64,000 nucleotides of DNA from Phycisphaerae bacterium (GTDB lineage: Bacteria > Planctomycetota > Phycisphaerae > UBA1845 > Fen-1342): the NCBI GenBank assembly GCA_028279405.1, contig JANQNU010000043.1:47545-111544 (forward strand). The letters run 5' to 3'. Below, in pieces: positions 26,956 to 35,916 of this stretch (the first letter of the stretch is position 1; each line of letters starts with the position of its first letter). The notes beneath the pieces are model-generated. The model ran no database searches. It was not told the DNA's origin and saw only the letters and a program-made list of their open reading frames with translations. A program made the translations under genes and the position numbers.

Positions 26956-27993
26956 TTACGATCCCGTGGGCGCTCCGCGCGCCTGTTGTTCATGAATGAC
27001 GGCTGCGATCGCGCGCTGTGCGCGGATCAGCAAGATGAGTCCCGCCAGTCCGAGAATCACGATGCCACAACCGAAAATCGCGGCCAATGCCAACCCGAAG
27101 GTTGGGACCCGTGCCGGACGGGCAAGCCCCCCGGCGGGTGCCGTGGTCGGTCCCGGCACCGGCACCGCGGGCGCAGTCGCGACCGGCGCGGCGGGCTGGG
27201 TCGATGTCGACACGACCGTTCCGCCAACCGTAGCGATCCCCGTCGACGTTTGGGCGCTGATCGCCGGTCCCAGCGCCGTTAGCAAGGGGACCAGCCGAAC
27301 CACCAGCACTGCAAACGACAGCGAAGCAACGATCGCCAGCAACCAGATTCCGAAACCTGCGAAGCGCGCAAGCCCGGGACGCGGAACACGTTCCATGACG
27401 TGACGAATGCGGTAGAGTATCGCCAGCGAACAAACCAGCCCCGCGACAACCGCAATCCAGCCGGTCACGATCATCCCGGTAAACAACGATGACAGGATTG
27501 CGGTATCGTCAATCAGCGACATCGCGACGACGAACCCGCACGCCGCACCAATCAGCGCCAGAACGCCTGACAATAGCAACGCCACGCGGGCGACGACAAT
27601 CGATCGCGGTCGGGGGCTCACCCCCGGTTCCGGCGTCGTGAACAACCAGACGCCGATTGCGTAAATCAACATCGATACAACATTGGTCCCCGTCGTCACG
27701 GAGACCTGCACCGCGCCGCCGGCTTGGAGATCGGATAGCAGACTACTCGCCAGCCCCAACAGGAAACCGATGATCGCGGTGCCGTAGATCAGGACCAAAC
27801 CAAGGGACAATCGTCGCAACCATTGCAACGGCGCGTAGCGCAAGTAATAGCCCTGCAGCGCATCGCGCACGGCCTGCCCACAGTCGGGACACACCCCGTG
27901 CGCAGGCTGGGTCCGCAGGTTATAGCCGCAGCGCCGACAGGCAATGTCCTCGGCGACACGCCCATCGCTGTCGAGTTCCATGATCGGCTGCAT
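26956..27993 (-). CDS. Zinc-ribbon multi-span membrane protein, tandem family member 1
   Basis: The product is 345 residues from the ATG at 27993, with AAGGGAG upstream. The N-terminus has one zinc ribbon (CRRCGYNLRTQ, then CPDCGQAVRD) and a RYAPLQWLRRLSLG segment, followed by about six membrane spans. An Ala/Pro/Thr-rich loop near 265-300 separates the last spans. The family layout (ribbon, then an (Q/R)YAP.(K/W)W.(L/R) motif, then spans) is shared with the genes at 28860, 30110 and, without the ribbon, 31002. Membrane-bound sensors or scaffolds are possible but the function is unknown. Confidence 0.75.
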   Translation of the reverse strand: MQPIMELDSDGRVAEDIACRRCGYNLRTQPAHGVCPDCGQAVRDALQGYYLRYAPLQWLRRLSLGLVLIYGTAIIGFLLGLASSLLSDLQAGGAVQVSVTTGTNVVSMLIYAIGVWLFTTPEPGVSPRPRSIVVARVALLLSGVLALIGAACGFVVAMSLIDDTAILSSLFTGMIVTGWIAVVAGLVCSLAILYRIRHVMERVPRPGLARFAGFGIWLLAIVASLSFAVLVVRLVPLLTALGPAISAQTSTGIATVGGTVVSTSTQPAAPVATAPAVPVPGPTTAPAGGLARPARVPTFGLALAAIFGCGIVILGLAGLILLIRAQRAIAAVIHEQQARGAPTGS

Positions 27994-28309
27994 TGCCGGC
28001 ACTCCCTTTCGCATCGCGACACAATCCCCCACAAGCGGTTCGTCGGCGCGGCGAGGCCGCTCCAATACGAGTGTCGGAAGCGGCCTGCGTCCAGACGCTT
28101 GTGTCGCCCGAACCGTTCAGACAGCCTAACGAAAGCCGATCGCCGCGCGAATGAGGAACGGAAAGGGAACTTATAATCGGCGCGGTGCCCTGGCGCCGAG
28201 GGAAGCAGGCGCACGAAGGGTCCGATGGATCGGCATCCCGGGTTTGCATGGTAGATGGTTCGGTGCGCCAGGGTCCTACCCCGGGGGGAGACGTCGACTG
28301 CTGACCGAC

Positions 28310-28562
28310 ACGCGTCCCCCATCCTGGAAGGGTGGGGTCACCGTACCGCAACTGTCCCTCGCTGGCGTCCCAGATGACGCGGCTGGCCGTCGTGATCTCG
28401 CCCTGGATCGTCGTCAGGACGTTCGGCATCACCCGGGTACCGGATGCTGACCGTGATATCGATCGTCCCGTCAGCGTTGACCGCACCGCTGCCCGCACAG
28501 ACAACGGGAACCGCAAGACTGATCGCGGCCACGATCGCCAGCGCGATGGCGCACCGCCGCAT
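28310..28562 (-). pseudogene. Frameshifted, truncated gene for a secreted protein
   Basis: On the minus strand a good signal peptide starts at 28562 (MRRCAIALAIVAAISLAVPVVCAGSGAVNADG) and continues TIDITVSIRYP. Near 28435 the frame breaks, and the next frame continues VMPNVLTTIQGEITTASRVIWDASEGQLRYGD, which reads as the direct continuation of one protein. Homology-like character ends near 28320, where the reading becomes random-looking. The rest of the gap from 27994 to 28859 has no coding signal that I accept. I recall planctomycete secreted proteins with a similar I.GE...AS...WDA..GQ.R.G block, so this is probably a decayed member. Confidence 0.6.
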
Positions 28563-28859
28563 GGTGGAAGAACCCGTCGGCGACGCCGTCAGGCCAAGCT
28601 GTTGGCGGTGCGAAGGACGGACGGTACGAGCGGATTCGGCCTTTCGGCCACGCGAAGCGTGCGCATTGTCCAAGGGTCGATTCTCCGGGGTGGGAGCCGC
28701 CGGAACGGTCTGGATAAGCACGGGCCGTGCCACCCCACCACAACCGCCCGGAGAGCGCCAAAACGCCGATCCTCGCCCGAGATCGGGTAAATAATCCCCC
28801 GCATTCCCCACCCGGTCAGTCGCGCAACCTGCGCGCCATGCGCTTGCCACGCGGCGAAG

Positions 28860-29900
28860 TCAGCCGGCATCCGGCGCCGTGCGCAGCACGCCGCGCAACG
28901 CCTGCCGGGTCATGATCAACAGGATAAAGCCGGCAATCATCAGGATGAACATGCCGCACGCCATGAACACGCTCAGGCACCCAAGGGCGCCCATTCCGAA
29001 AGTCAACCCGAACGGCATCGCGATCCGATTCCCGAACGCCTGCGTTGCCGCCTGCGACGTCGGCGGACCCATCGTTGACGTGAAGCTCAGAAACATCGGG
29101 ACCATGAAGAGCATCGACAGCAAGAATAGACATCCGACGATCGCCATTCCGCGCTGAACAATGCTGGCGTAGAGCGAGAGCCCGTGGCTGGGAATGCGCT
29201 GCACGAGTTCCCTCAACCGTCCGAACACCGCAAAAACACACGCCAGCCCGGCGACCTGCACCCCAAGTCCCAGGAGGATGAACAGGATCATGAAGGTGAC
29301 AGCAGGCGACTGGACCAACAGCGGGCCCACGACGAGCACCATAGCGAGCGGCACCACGATTCCGACAATCGAACCGCGAACGATCTTGGCCCATCGCGAG
29401 GGCACGACGGCCTCGGGCTCGGGCGTCGCGAATAGCCAGATGCCAACCGCGATCGCGATCCAGCCGACGAGATTCAGCGCCCCGACAACGCTCGCGTCCC
29501 CGAGCCGAACCGGCGACAACCCATTCGCCAGCCCGACCAGGAAAAGGACGATGACGACGCCGAGAATCAACTCCAAACCAATCGTCACCTTACGAAGCCA
29601 CTTGCGTGGCGCATACTGCAGAAAAAAGCCCTGCAACGAATCTCGTACGGATATCCCGCACTCCGGGCACGCACCATCGAGCGGCTGGGTCCGCAGGTCG
29701 TAGCCGCATTTGCGACACGAAACGCCAGCCACCTGCCCGCTTTGGTCCACATGCTTCAAAACCCCCACGGAATCGCGAACGGGGGCCCCACACTCCGGGC
29801 ATGCGCCCTCCAGCGACTGGGCCCGCAAGTCGTACCCACATCGGGAACACGAGACCTCGCCGACAACGAGGCCGTCCGAACTGAGTGGCCCGCCGTCCAA
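28860..29900 (-). CDS. Zinc-ribbon multi-span membrane protein, tandem family member 2 (two ribbons)
   Basis: The product is 346 residues. It begins at a TTG (29900) with AAGGA nine bases upstream; no in-frame ATG or GTG lies just before it, and the resulting start DGGPLSSDG lines up with the other members. Two zinc ribbons follow in series: CSRCGYDLRAQ/CPECGAPVRD and CRKCGYDLRTQ/CPECGISVRD, a duplication inside the gene. Then comes the LQYAPRKWLRK motif and five or six spans. It differs from the other members by this second ribbon. Confidence 0.75.
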   Translation of the reverse strand: MDGGPLSSDGLVVGEVSCSRCGYDLRAQSLEGACPECGAPVRDSVGVLKHVDQSGQVAGVSCRKCGYDLRTQPLDGACPECGISVRDSLQGFFLQYAPRKWLRKVTIGLELILGVVIVLFLVGLANGLSPVRLGDASVVGALNLVGWIAIAVGIWLFATPEPEAVVPSRWAKIVRGSIVGIVVPLAMVLVVGPLLVQSPAVTFMILFILLGLGVQVAGLACVFAVFGRLRELVQRIPSHGLSLYASIVQRGMAIVGCLFLLSMLFMVPMFLSFTSTMGPPTSQAATQAFGNRIAMPFGLTFGMGALGCLSVFMACGMFILMIAGFILLIMTRQALRGVLRTAPDAG

Positions 29901-30109
29901 GCCCCACCATCCTTACGCACGGTTACGATTCCACCCGCGAAAGCTTGAGAATACCCGAAGCCCGACCGGAATCGAAGCGCGGAAGATTCCGGAATCGACA
30001 CGACTGGAACGATTGGATCGAGCTTCACCGCGGACGCGGAAGGACGCCAAGCTCAAACATCGCCGGGATCAGCGCGACGTGTCAGAGCGGGCGCTCGACC
30101 TCCAACAGC

Positions 30110-30961
30110 TCACGCCGAAACCGCCTCCTCCGGCGACGACCGAAGAACGCGATCTAGCGCAGCAAGTCCCATGATCAAAAGAACAAAGAACATCGCCGCG
30201 ATCATGAGCGCTGCCAGCGCGATCAGCAGAAGCCACGGCAACATCCCCATGGCGTTACCAAGTAACGCCCAACCGCTGCTGCCCGCTCCCGTCACCCTCA
30301 TTCTGGCCAAGACGACGTCAAACGCGAGCCTCGCCCCACCCAGACCGATGATGGCGACCTGCACCGCCGTTGCATACCTCAGCAGCCTCGGCCGTGGGAT
30401 TCGCTGCAAGAGTTGTCGCAGGCGCGCGATTGTTGCAACAACGACGGTGAAGCCAGCGATCAAATGCGCAACGCTGGGAAACAGAATCGCGCGAACATAA
30501 TACTCCACATTCAGAATGGAATGCTGCCGCGCTTCGAGGGCGCCCATCAGAACCCATGCGAGTAGCGCAACACGTGCAAAGACCGCCCACCGCGAACGCG
30601 CTACCGCGTTCGGCTCACGCATCGAAAAGAGCAACACGCCGATGGCACCAATCACGACGCCGGCAAACGGGAAGACGCCGAGGAATGGTGGCGCCGGATG
30701 GGAGTTGGGGACCAAGATCGCAAGAGAGAACAATACCACGATTGCCGTCCCGACAGCGATCAGTGCAAGGCCCAGCGAAAGCCGCAGCACCCACCAGGGG
30801 GGCGCATATTGCAGATAGTGGCCCTGCAAAGAATCGTGCACAGAGCGGCCGCATTCAGGGCATTTGCCACGCACGGGCTGCAGGTACAGGCTATACCCAC
30901 ACCGAAGACACGAAACGTCGCCGACCCGTCCGTCACCGTCGATTTGCCCGCCGAAGTCCAT
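30110..30961 (-). CDS. Zinc-ribbon multi-span membrane protein, tandem family member 3
   Basis: The product is 283 residues from the ATG at 30961 (GGGGAG ten bases upstream). One N-terminal ribbon (CLRCGYSLYLQ, CPECGRSVHD) is followed by LQGHYLQYAPPWWVLRLSLG and about six spans, plus the conserved LRQLLQRIPRPRLLRYAT loop that matches RELVQRIPSHGLSLYAS in member 2. The 209-base gap before it (29901-30109) has nothing that I can assign. The function is unknown. Confidence 0.73.
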   Translation of the reverse strand: MDFGGQIDGDGRVGDVSCLRCGYSLYLQPVRGKCPECGRSVHDSLQGHYLQYAPPWWVLRLSLGLALIAVGTAIVVLFSLAILVPNSHPAPPFLGVFPFAGVVIGAIGVLLFSMREPNAVARSRWAVFARVALLAWVLMGALEARQHSILNVEYYVRAILFPSVAHLIAGFTVVVATIARLRQLLQRIPRPRLLRYATAVQVAIIGLGGARLAFDVVLARMRVTGAGSSGWALLGNAMGMLPWLLLIALAALMIAAMFFVLLIMGLAALDRVLRSSPEEAVSA

Positions 30962-31001
30962 CACACTCGAACTCCCCAACCGCCATTCACGCCACAACCA
31001 C

Positions 31002-31784
31002 TTACGCCCGCGAAGACCGAACAACCCGGTGCAGCGCCGCGTGACCGAAGGTCGCCAACAAGACGAACGCCGACGCAAACACGCCCAGCACATCAATTGC
31101 CATCGTCACCGCCCCGAGCACAAAGGAACTGCTCGACAGCCGGCGGCCACTGTTGTCGTCGATTGCTGTCGCAAAAACGAGCGCGAGCGCGATTCCGACA
31201 ATATGCGTCGCGACAAAAGAAACCGCCAAACCCAACACCAGCACGGCCGTCGTCATGACCGCCCGCACGATTCTCGCACACCACACGAGCAAGTACCGCT
31301 CGTAGCGTGACATGATTGTGATGAACCGGGTGAGGAGAAGAAACGCCTCGATGATGACCGGGATCAACCCCACCACGACGGCGCCCGCCACGACAGCCCG
31401 CGACGGAGGTCCTATCCCGAAGAGATGTACCGCGAGATACAATTTGGCCCACGTGGGCCAAAAAAGCACCACCGCGAGAACGGCAAAGCGCGCCGCCCGC
31501 GCCCGCTCGGATGGCGGCAACCGAGTCTCACGGGCGACAAACAACCAAACACCAACCGCACCCACAAGCTCGGCAACGACAATCGCAATCGCGAATGTCA
31601 CAACGATCAAGGGGCCACCGAGATTGATCCCGACCCGAACGAAGAAGACCGCTAGCACAACGACCAGGCTCGCGACTGCAATCAACTTCAACCCGGTGGC
31701 CAATTGCACTAGCCAATCGCTCGGCGCAGCATCGAACAAACGTCCGGCGCCACCGTTGCCGCCAAGCTTGACACCAGAATCCAA
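31002..31784 (-). CDS. Membrane protein, tandem family member 4 (zinc ribbon lost)
   Basis: The product is 260 residues from a TTG at 31784 with GGAG seven bases upstream. It has the same span layout and the paired motif AAPSDWLVQLATGLKLIAV, corresponding to the YAP.(K/W)W segment of its neighbours, but no cysteine pairs at the N-terminus. VGAVGVWLFVARE matches IAVGIWLFATPE in member 2. It is probably a paralogue that lost the ribbon, or the ancestral span-only form. It starts the minus-strand family block after the dehydrogenase gene upstream of it in coordinates. Confidence 0.65.
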   Translation of the reverse strand: MDSGVKLGGNGGAGRLFDAAPSDWLVQLATGLKLIAVASLVVVLAVFFVRVGINLGGPLIVVTFAIAIVVAELVGAVGVWLFVARETRLPPSERARAARFAVLAVVLFWPTWAKLYLAVHLFGIGPPSRAVVAGAVVVGLIPVIIEAFLLLTRFITIMSRYERYLLVWCARIVRAVMTTAVLVLGLAVSFVATHIVGIALALVFATAIDDNSGRRLSSSSFVLGAVTMAIDVLGVFASAFVLLATFGHAALHRVVRSSRA

Positions 31785-31942
31785 GACCCCACTCCTTCCA
31801 TCGCAGCCGGCTCTTGCCGGACCGCATTGGAACGAGCCTAACCGAATGTTTCTCGGATCGGAGCGCCGAAATGCATCATCTTAAGTGACACTTGTTCAGT
31901 GACACTTCGTCCACAAACCCCCTGAAGACAGGCACAAAGGCG

Positions 31943-33274
31943 CTACGCCTTCACCACGTTCTTCGAACGCTTGCGGCCCGCGGTCGCGTTGCGCGTATCC
32001 ACGACCAGCGGCGCGTGCTCGAGCACCAGGTCGTAGTCCACATTGGTATGGTCCGTGGCAATCAGGACGCAATCGACATTGCGCAGCGTATTCTCGGTCA
32101 GCGGCGCACTCTTCATATGCGTGATGTTGTGTTCGCGCATGGGCTTGGCGTTCGGAATGAACGGATCGTGATAGCTGACCTTGGCACCCCGTGACTGCAA
32201 TAGCTCGATCAGGGTCACCGACGGAGACTCGCGAACGTCGTCCACGTCCTTCTTGTACGCCAGCCCCAGCAGCAACACCTTCGAACCCTTCAACGGCTTG
32301 CTGTGCTCGTTCAGCGCCGCCGCCACCCGATTGATGACGTACTCCGGCATGCTCAGGTTGATCTCGCCGGCCAGCTCGATGAACCGAGCGCTCTGCTCGA
32401 ATTCGCGCGCCTTCCACGAGAGGTAGAACGGGTCAATCGGAATGCAGTGCCCACCGAGACCCGGTCCGGGATAGAACGCCTGGAAGCCGAAGGGCTTGGT
32501 CTTGGCCGCCTCGATCACCTCCCAGACGTCGATGTCCATCCGGTCGAAGATCACCTTCAACTCATTGACCAGCGCGATGTTGATGCAGCGATAGACGTTC
32601 TCGACGATCTTGCACGCTTCGGCGACCTCGCAGCTCGATACCGGAACCACCGACGTCACCACTTCACCGTACAACGTCGTCGCCAGACGACCGCTGACCT
32701 TGGACATCCCGCCGACGACCTTCGGAATGTCACGCGTTCCAATGTCGGTACGTCCCGGATCCTCGCGCTCCGGCGAGAACGCCAGGAAATAGTCCCGGTC
32801 CAGCTTGAACTTGCCGGACTGCTCGAGGATCGGCTTGACCACCTCGCGCGTCGTCCGCGGATAGGTCGTCGACTCGAGCACGATCAATTGCCCCTTCCGC
32901 ATCCGCTTGGCGATCTCGCTGGCCGTGCCCTCGACATAGGTCATATCGGGCTCGCGCATCTTGCTGAGCGGCGTCGGCACGCAAATCAGAATCGCGTCCG
33001 GCTTGCGCAGCATCGTCATGTCCGTCGTTGGCGTGAACAGCCCCTCCTTGATCAACCCCTGGAAGTGCTTGCCCGGCAAGTGCTTGATGTACGTCTTGCC
33101 AGAATTGAGCATCTTGATCTTCTGCGGATCGACATCGAATCCGATCACCCGAAACCCGGCCCGCGTAAACTCGCGCACCAGCGGCAGCCCGACGTAGCCC
33201 AACCCCATGATCCCAACGATCGCCGAGTGGTCCAGGATCTTCTTGTGCAACGTATCCGACAGTTTCATCGCCAT
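31943..33274 (-). CDS. UDP-sugar 6-dehydrogenase (WbpA/UDP-N-acetylglucosamine type)
   Basis: The product is 443 residues and oxidises C6 of a UDP-sugar to the uronic acid with two NAD+, for surface polysaccharide. The N-terminal Rossmann motif is IMGLGYVGLPL. VPTPLSKMREPDMTYVEG, ESTTYPRTTREVV and FSPEREDPG are family blocks that favour the UDP-GlcNAc/ManNAc dehydrogenase branch. The catalytic Cys is in GPGLGGHCIPIDPFYL. GLAYKKDVDDVRESP is the C-terminal dimer/UDP-binding block. A possible promoter upstream on the minus strand is TTGCCC-17-TAGAGT. The 33275-33580 gap holds only that and GC-rich palindromes. Confidence 0.93.
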   Translation of the reverse strand: MAMKLSDTLHKKILDHSAIVGIMGLGYVGLPLVREFTRAGFRVIGFDVDPQKIKMLNSGKTYIKHLPGKHFQGLIKEGLFTPTTDMTMLRKPDAILICVPTPLSKMREPDMTYVEGTASEIAKRMRKGQLIVLESTTYPRTTREVVKPILEQSGKFKLDRDYFLAFSPEREDPGRTDIGTRDIPKVVGGMSKVSGRLATTLYGEVVTSVVPVSSCEVAEACKIVENVYRCINIALVNELKVIFDRMDIDVWEVIEAAKTKPFGFQAFYPGPGLGGHCIPIDPFYLSWKAREFEQSARFIELAGEINLSMPEYVINRVAAALNEHSKPLKGSKVLLLGLAYKKDVDDVRESPSVTLIELLQSRGAKVSYHDPFIPNAKPMREHNITHMKSAPLTENTLRNVDCVLIATDHTNVDYDLVLEHAPLVVDTRNATAGRKRSKNVVKA

Positions 33275-33580
33275 GGACTCCGCTGAAAGGTGACAAATGA
33301 ACGCGGCACTCTAGCCCAGCCACGCACCGCGGGCAAGTCCACGCGGCCATGCAAACAAAGGCCTTACCTTAGCCAAACCGGGCGCTGATCTGCGTTCGTA
33401 AGGAGTCACCCCGGGCGCCCGGAGCCGCGATTGCAAAACCGGACCGCCGCCAGGCGATCGACCCACCGGCTCAACCACCGCAACGAACGAATGACGTGTC
33501 TGCGTTTCAGTCCCGCGGCTCTTCGGTTGCAGATCCGCTCGGCAACCGACGATTCCGCTCATCCCCCGCGAACGACCGCG

Positions 33581-33766
33581 TTAGCGTGCTTCCTTCGCGA
33601 TCCGCTTCATGCTCTTGCGCGTCTTGCGACGACGGCGCTCGGACGGCTTCTCATAGTAGCTGTTGCGCTTGATATCGCGCGTCAGGCCTTCCTTCTCACA
33701 CAGCTTCTTGAAGCGCCGGACCATCTGCTCGATGGACTCGTTGCTGCGAATCTTGACACGAATCAT
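33581..33766 (-). CDS. rpsU: 30S ribosomal protein S21
   Basis: The product is 61 residues: MIRVKIRSNESIEQMVRRF start, KKLCEKEGLTRDIKR middle, and a very basic RRRRKTRKSMKRI tail, the usual S21 profile. The ATG at 33766 is preceded by AAGGAA about 11 bases upstream; the longer frame before it is not coding. S21 helps the small subunit start translation. Confidence 0.97.
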   Translation of the reverse strand: MIRVKIRSNESIEQMVRRFKKLCEKEGLTRDIKRNSYYEKPSERRRRKTRKSMKRIAKEAR

Positions 33767-33910
33767 GCGGTCATGTTCCTTTCCTTTTCCAAGAGCGGCC
33801 GGGGACTCCCCCGACGAATTCGGGAACGGGTAAGTGTACCCGAACGGGATGCTTTGGCAATCCCCGGACCGCCCCGAACAATCGCACGGTCCCCGTCCAC
33901 CCAACGGCTG

Positions 33911-34192
33911 CTACTCGACCACGACCCCCTTCCAGAATGCGACGTAGTTCTCGAAATGACGGGCCTTTTCGCTGGCTTCGGGGTAGTACCACGCCGCATC
34001 CGGATTCTGCTCGCCGTTGACCTCGATCGTGTAGTAGCGCGCGTGCCCCTTCCAGGGACAGTAGGACTGCGTCTCGCTCGGCTTGAAGTACCGCTCGTCA
34101 ATCGCGTTCGGCGGAAAATACTGGTTGCCGTCCACCTCGATCGTTTCCGCACTTTCCGCCACAACGACGCCATTCCAAGTGGCCTTCGGCAT
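33911..34192 (-). CDS. DUF427 domain protein
   Basis: The product is 93 residues from the ATG at 34192 with GGGAG upstream. The motifs ATWNGVVVAES, YFPPNAID, SYCPWKGHARYY and AAWYYPEAS are the DUF427 signature, a small beta-rich domain whose role is not established. It is on the same strand as rpsU with a 144-nt gap and is divergent from the GAK-type operon. Confidence 0.9.
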   Translation of the reverse strand: MPKATWNGVVVAESAETIEVDGNQYFPPNAIDERYFKPSETQSYCPWKGHARYYTIEVNGEQNPDAAWYYPEASEKARHFENYVAFWKGVVVE

Positions 34193-34430
34193 TTCCGATC
34201 TCCCTTCTCCAAAATCGCCCGGCGTTCCCCGGGAGCGCAGCTTTTGCCCGTCCGCGCGCCACGCCAGCCCCGCGTCAGGGTCGATTCCAACGCCGACGCA
34301 ACGATCACGCCGAGCAGTTAACGCAACATCTGCATTTCCCGGTTTTGCGGGATACACGCATACCGTACTGTGATACGATAACGATAGTGGGGGGTGCTTG
34401 CCCACCTGTCGTGGAAGGAGGCGGCTGACA

Positions 34431-35609
34431 ATGCCGCAAAAAGACGTCATGGAAGCGATCAAATTCGAGCATCTCAGCCAGCCCGAGGTTGATTTCAGCA
34501 CCATTCAGCCCGAAGTCACCGAATGGGATGAGCAGGTGTTCCGCTCGATTACCGCTACGGCACTGACGCCGCAACAGGAGGAGCGGATCGTCAATCCGCC
34601 GCAGGTGTTCCCGAAACAGCGCGATGTCATCGCGGTCCACTGGCACCCCGAATTCGTGCCGATGGAGCTGATCCGTCGGCGCGTGGACCGGATGTTCCCC
34701 AACCGCGAAACGGACCTGATCATCCCGACCCAACACAACGTCCTGACCTCATGGGGCGACTATTCCGGCGTCGAGATCGATTGCTACTCCCAGGGTTTCA
34801 ATCTCAAGGTCCAGCTGCTCGTCCATTTCCATACCGACAAGCTGAAGGACGCGAAGGTGCTCAAGGCGATGCTGTCGCACACACGCCGGTACCGCTCGAG
34901 CCAGCTCTTCGAGTTCATCGACACGATCCTGGAACCGGAGTTCGAGGATCGCCTGACCGTCGCCGCTGAACGCACGGGCGCCACCGAGCACGTGGTCCGG
35001 TTCGTGCGAATCCAGGTCGCAAAGCTCAAGGACCTGATCGAGCGCCACGAGTCGACGATGCCCACGGATATGCTGAAGAACAAGCTCCTGCGGCACTACT
35101 TCGACGCGCTACGTGCCCAGCACAATGACCAGCTCATCAACCACGCGCAGATTTTCCTCAGCGCCGTCAAGAAGATCGTGAAGGCAAATTTCTCGCTGCA
35201 GTACTTCTATCGTACGGAAGAGATTATCGAAGAAGTCCGCGGACTGGGCGGCGGGGTTGTGATTCCGCACCCGGAGCAGTTCTGGCCGATCTTGCTGGCG
35301 GACTACGACATCGACGGGATCGAGGTCTGGAACCCGCAGTCGCGCCAGTACACCGAGTTCCTGATTCACTGCGTGAACCGCCAGAACCAGACCCGGCGCA
35401 GCGAGGACCGTCGACTGCTGATTTTCATGGGCGACGATACGCATTTCGGGGAAAAAGTGCTCGACCCGGCACATCAGGACTACGAAAAAGCCAGTCGTGA
35501 GTTAGGCTATCAGCCGGCCTGGGAGGATCTGATGATTCGCAAGACGCTGATCGTGGCCGACCTCGACCGCCGACGACTGATCGAGGACTACCGCGCACGA
35601 TTGGGTTGA
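34431..35609 (+). CDS. PHP-domain metal-dependent phosphoesterase-like protein, first gene of the GAK-type operon
   Basis: The product is 392 residues with AGGAGG ten bases before the ATG. PHP-type metal sites are visible: VHWHPEF (HxH), VIPHPEQF, DGIEVWNPQ and GDDTHFGEK (D-x-H) near the C-terminus. PHP enzymes hydrolyse phosphoesters, nucleotides or nucleic-acid ends. A long helical insert of about 130 residues in the middle (YRSSQLFEFIDTILE... to AVKKIVKANF) is unusual for the family. It starts a chain of five closely spaced genes (gap of 25 nt to the next), so it probably acts in the same pathway as the amphi-Trp, ATP-grasp and kinase products. Confidence 0.78.
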   Translation: MPQKDVMEAIKFEHLSQPEVDFSTIQPEVTEWDEQVFRSITATALTPQQEERIVNPPQVFPKQRDVIAVHWHPEFVPMELIRRRVDRMFPNRETDLIIPTQHNVLTSWGDYSGVEIDCYSQGFNLKVQLLVHFHTDKLKDAKVLKAMLSHTRRYRSSQLFEFIDTILEPEFEDRLTVAAERTGATEHVVRFVRIQVAKLKDLIERHESTMPTDMLKNKLLRHYFDALRAQHNDQLINHAQIFLSAVKKIVKANFSLQYFYRTEEIIEEVRGLGGGVVIPHPEQFWPILLADYDIDGIEVWNPQSRQYTEFLIHCVNRQNQTRRSEDRRLLIFMGDDTHFGEKVLDPAHQDYEKASRELGYQPAWEDLMIRKTLIVADLDRRRLIEDYRARLG

Positions 35610-35634
35610 TGGCGCTATCGAGGAACGGTTGCAG

Positions 35635-35916
35635 ATGGCTGAATCCACCGGCGAATTCAAGCACGAGTCCCTTCAGGACGTCCCCGCCGTCGTCCAGTAC
35701 CTGAAGGCGGTCACGCGCGGTCTCGAGGATGGCAGCCTGCGTTTGGCCATCGACGATCGCGAGTTGCTCCTGGAGCCGCACGGTATGGTACGTTTCCGCC
35801 TGGAGGCCAAGCGTGGCAAGGACCGCGCGCGTCTGGTGCTCAAGCTCGCCTGGCGTGACGGCACGGACGCCGACACCGCCCGCAGCGCCCTGCAAATCAC
35901 GCCCAATCATTCATGA
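35635..35916 (+). CDS. Amphi-Trp domain protein
   Basis: The product is 93 residues. FKHESLQDVPAVVQYLKAV, GLEDGSLRLAIDDRELLLEPHGMVRFRLEAKRGKDRARLVLKLAW and the closing Trp-containing strand match the amphi-Trp domain, which I recall as one of the three defining parts of the GAK system (ATP-grasp, amphi-Trp, kinase). The start is the ATG at 35635 with AGGAA nine bases before it. Its TGA overlaps the next ATG (ATGA). The biochemical role is not known to me. Confidence 0.82.
   Translation: MAESTGEFKHESLQDVPAVVQYLKAVTRGLEDGSLRLAIDDRELLLEPHGMVRFRLEAKRGKDRARLVLKLAWRDGTDADTARSALQITPNHS

Noticed and set aside
28338..28850. 170-codon minus-strand open frame read as an intact gene
   Set aside because: Only the part from 28562 has signal-peptide character, and it breaks by frameshift near 28435; the upstream part is not coding.
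29885..30174. Plus-strand small frames between family members 2 and 3
   Set aside because: No start signal, no domain and Arg-rich composition; likely the antisense of spacer sequence.
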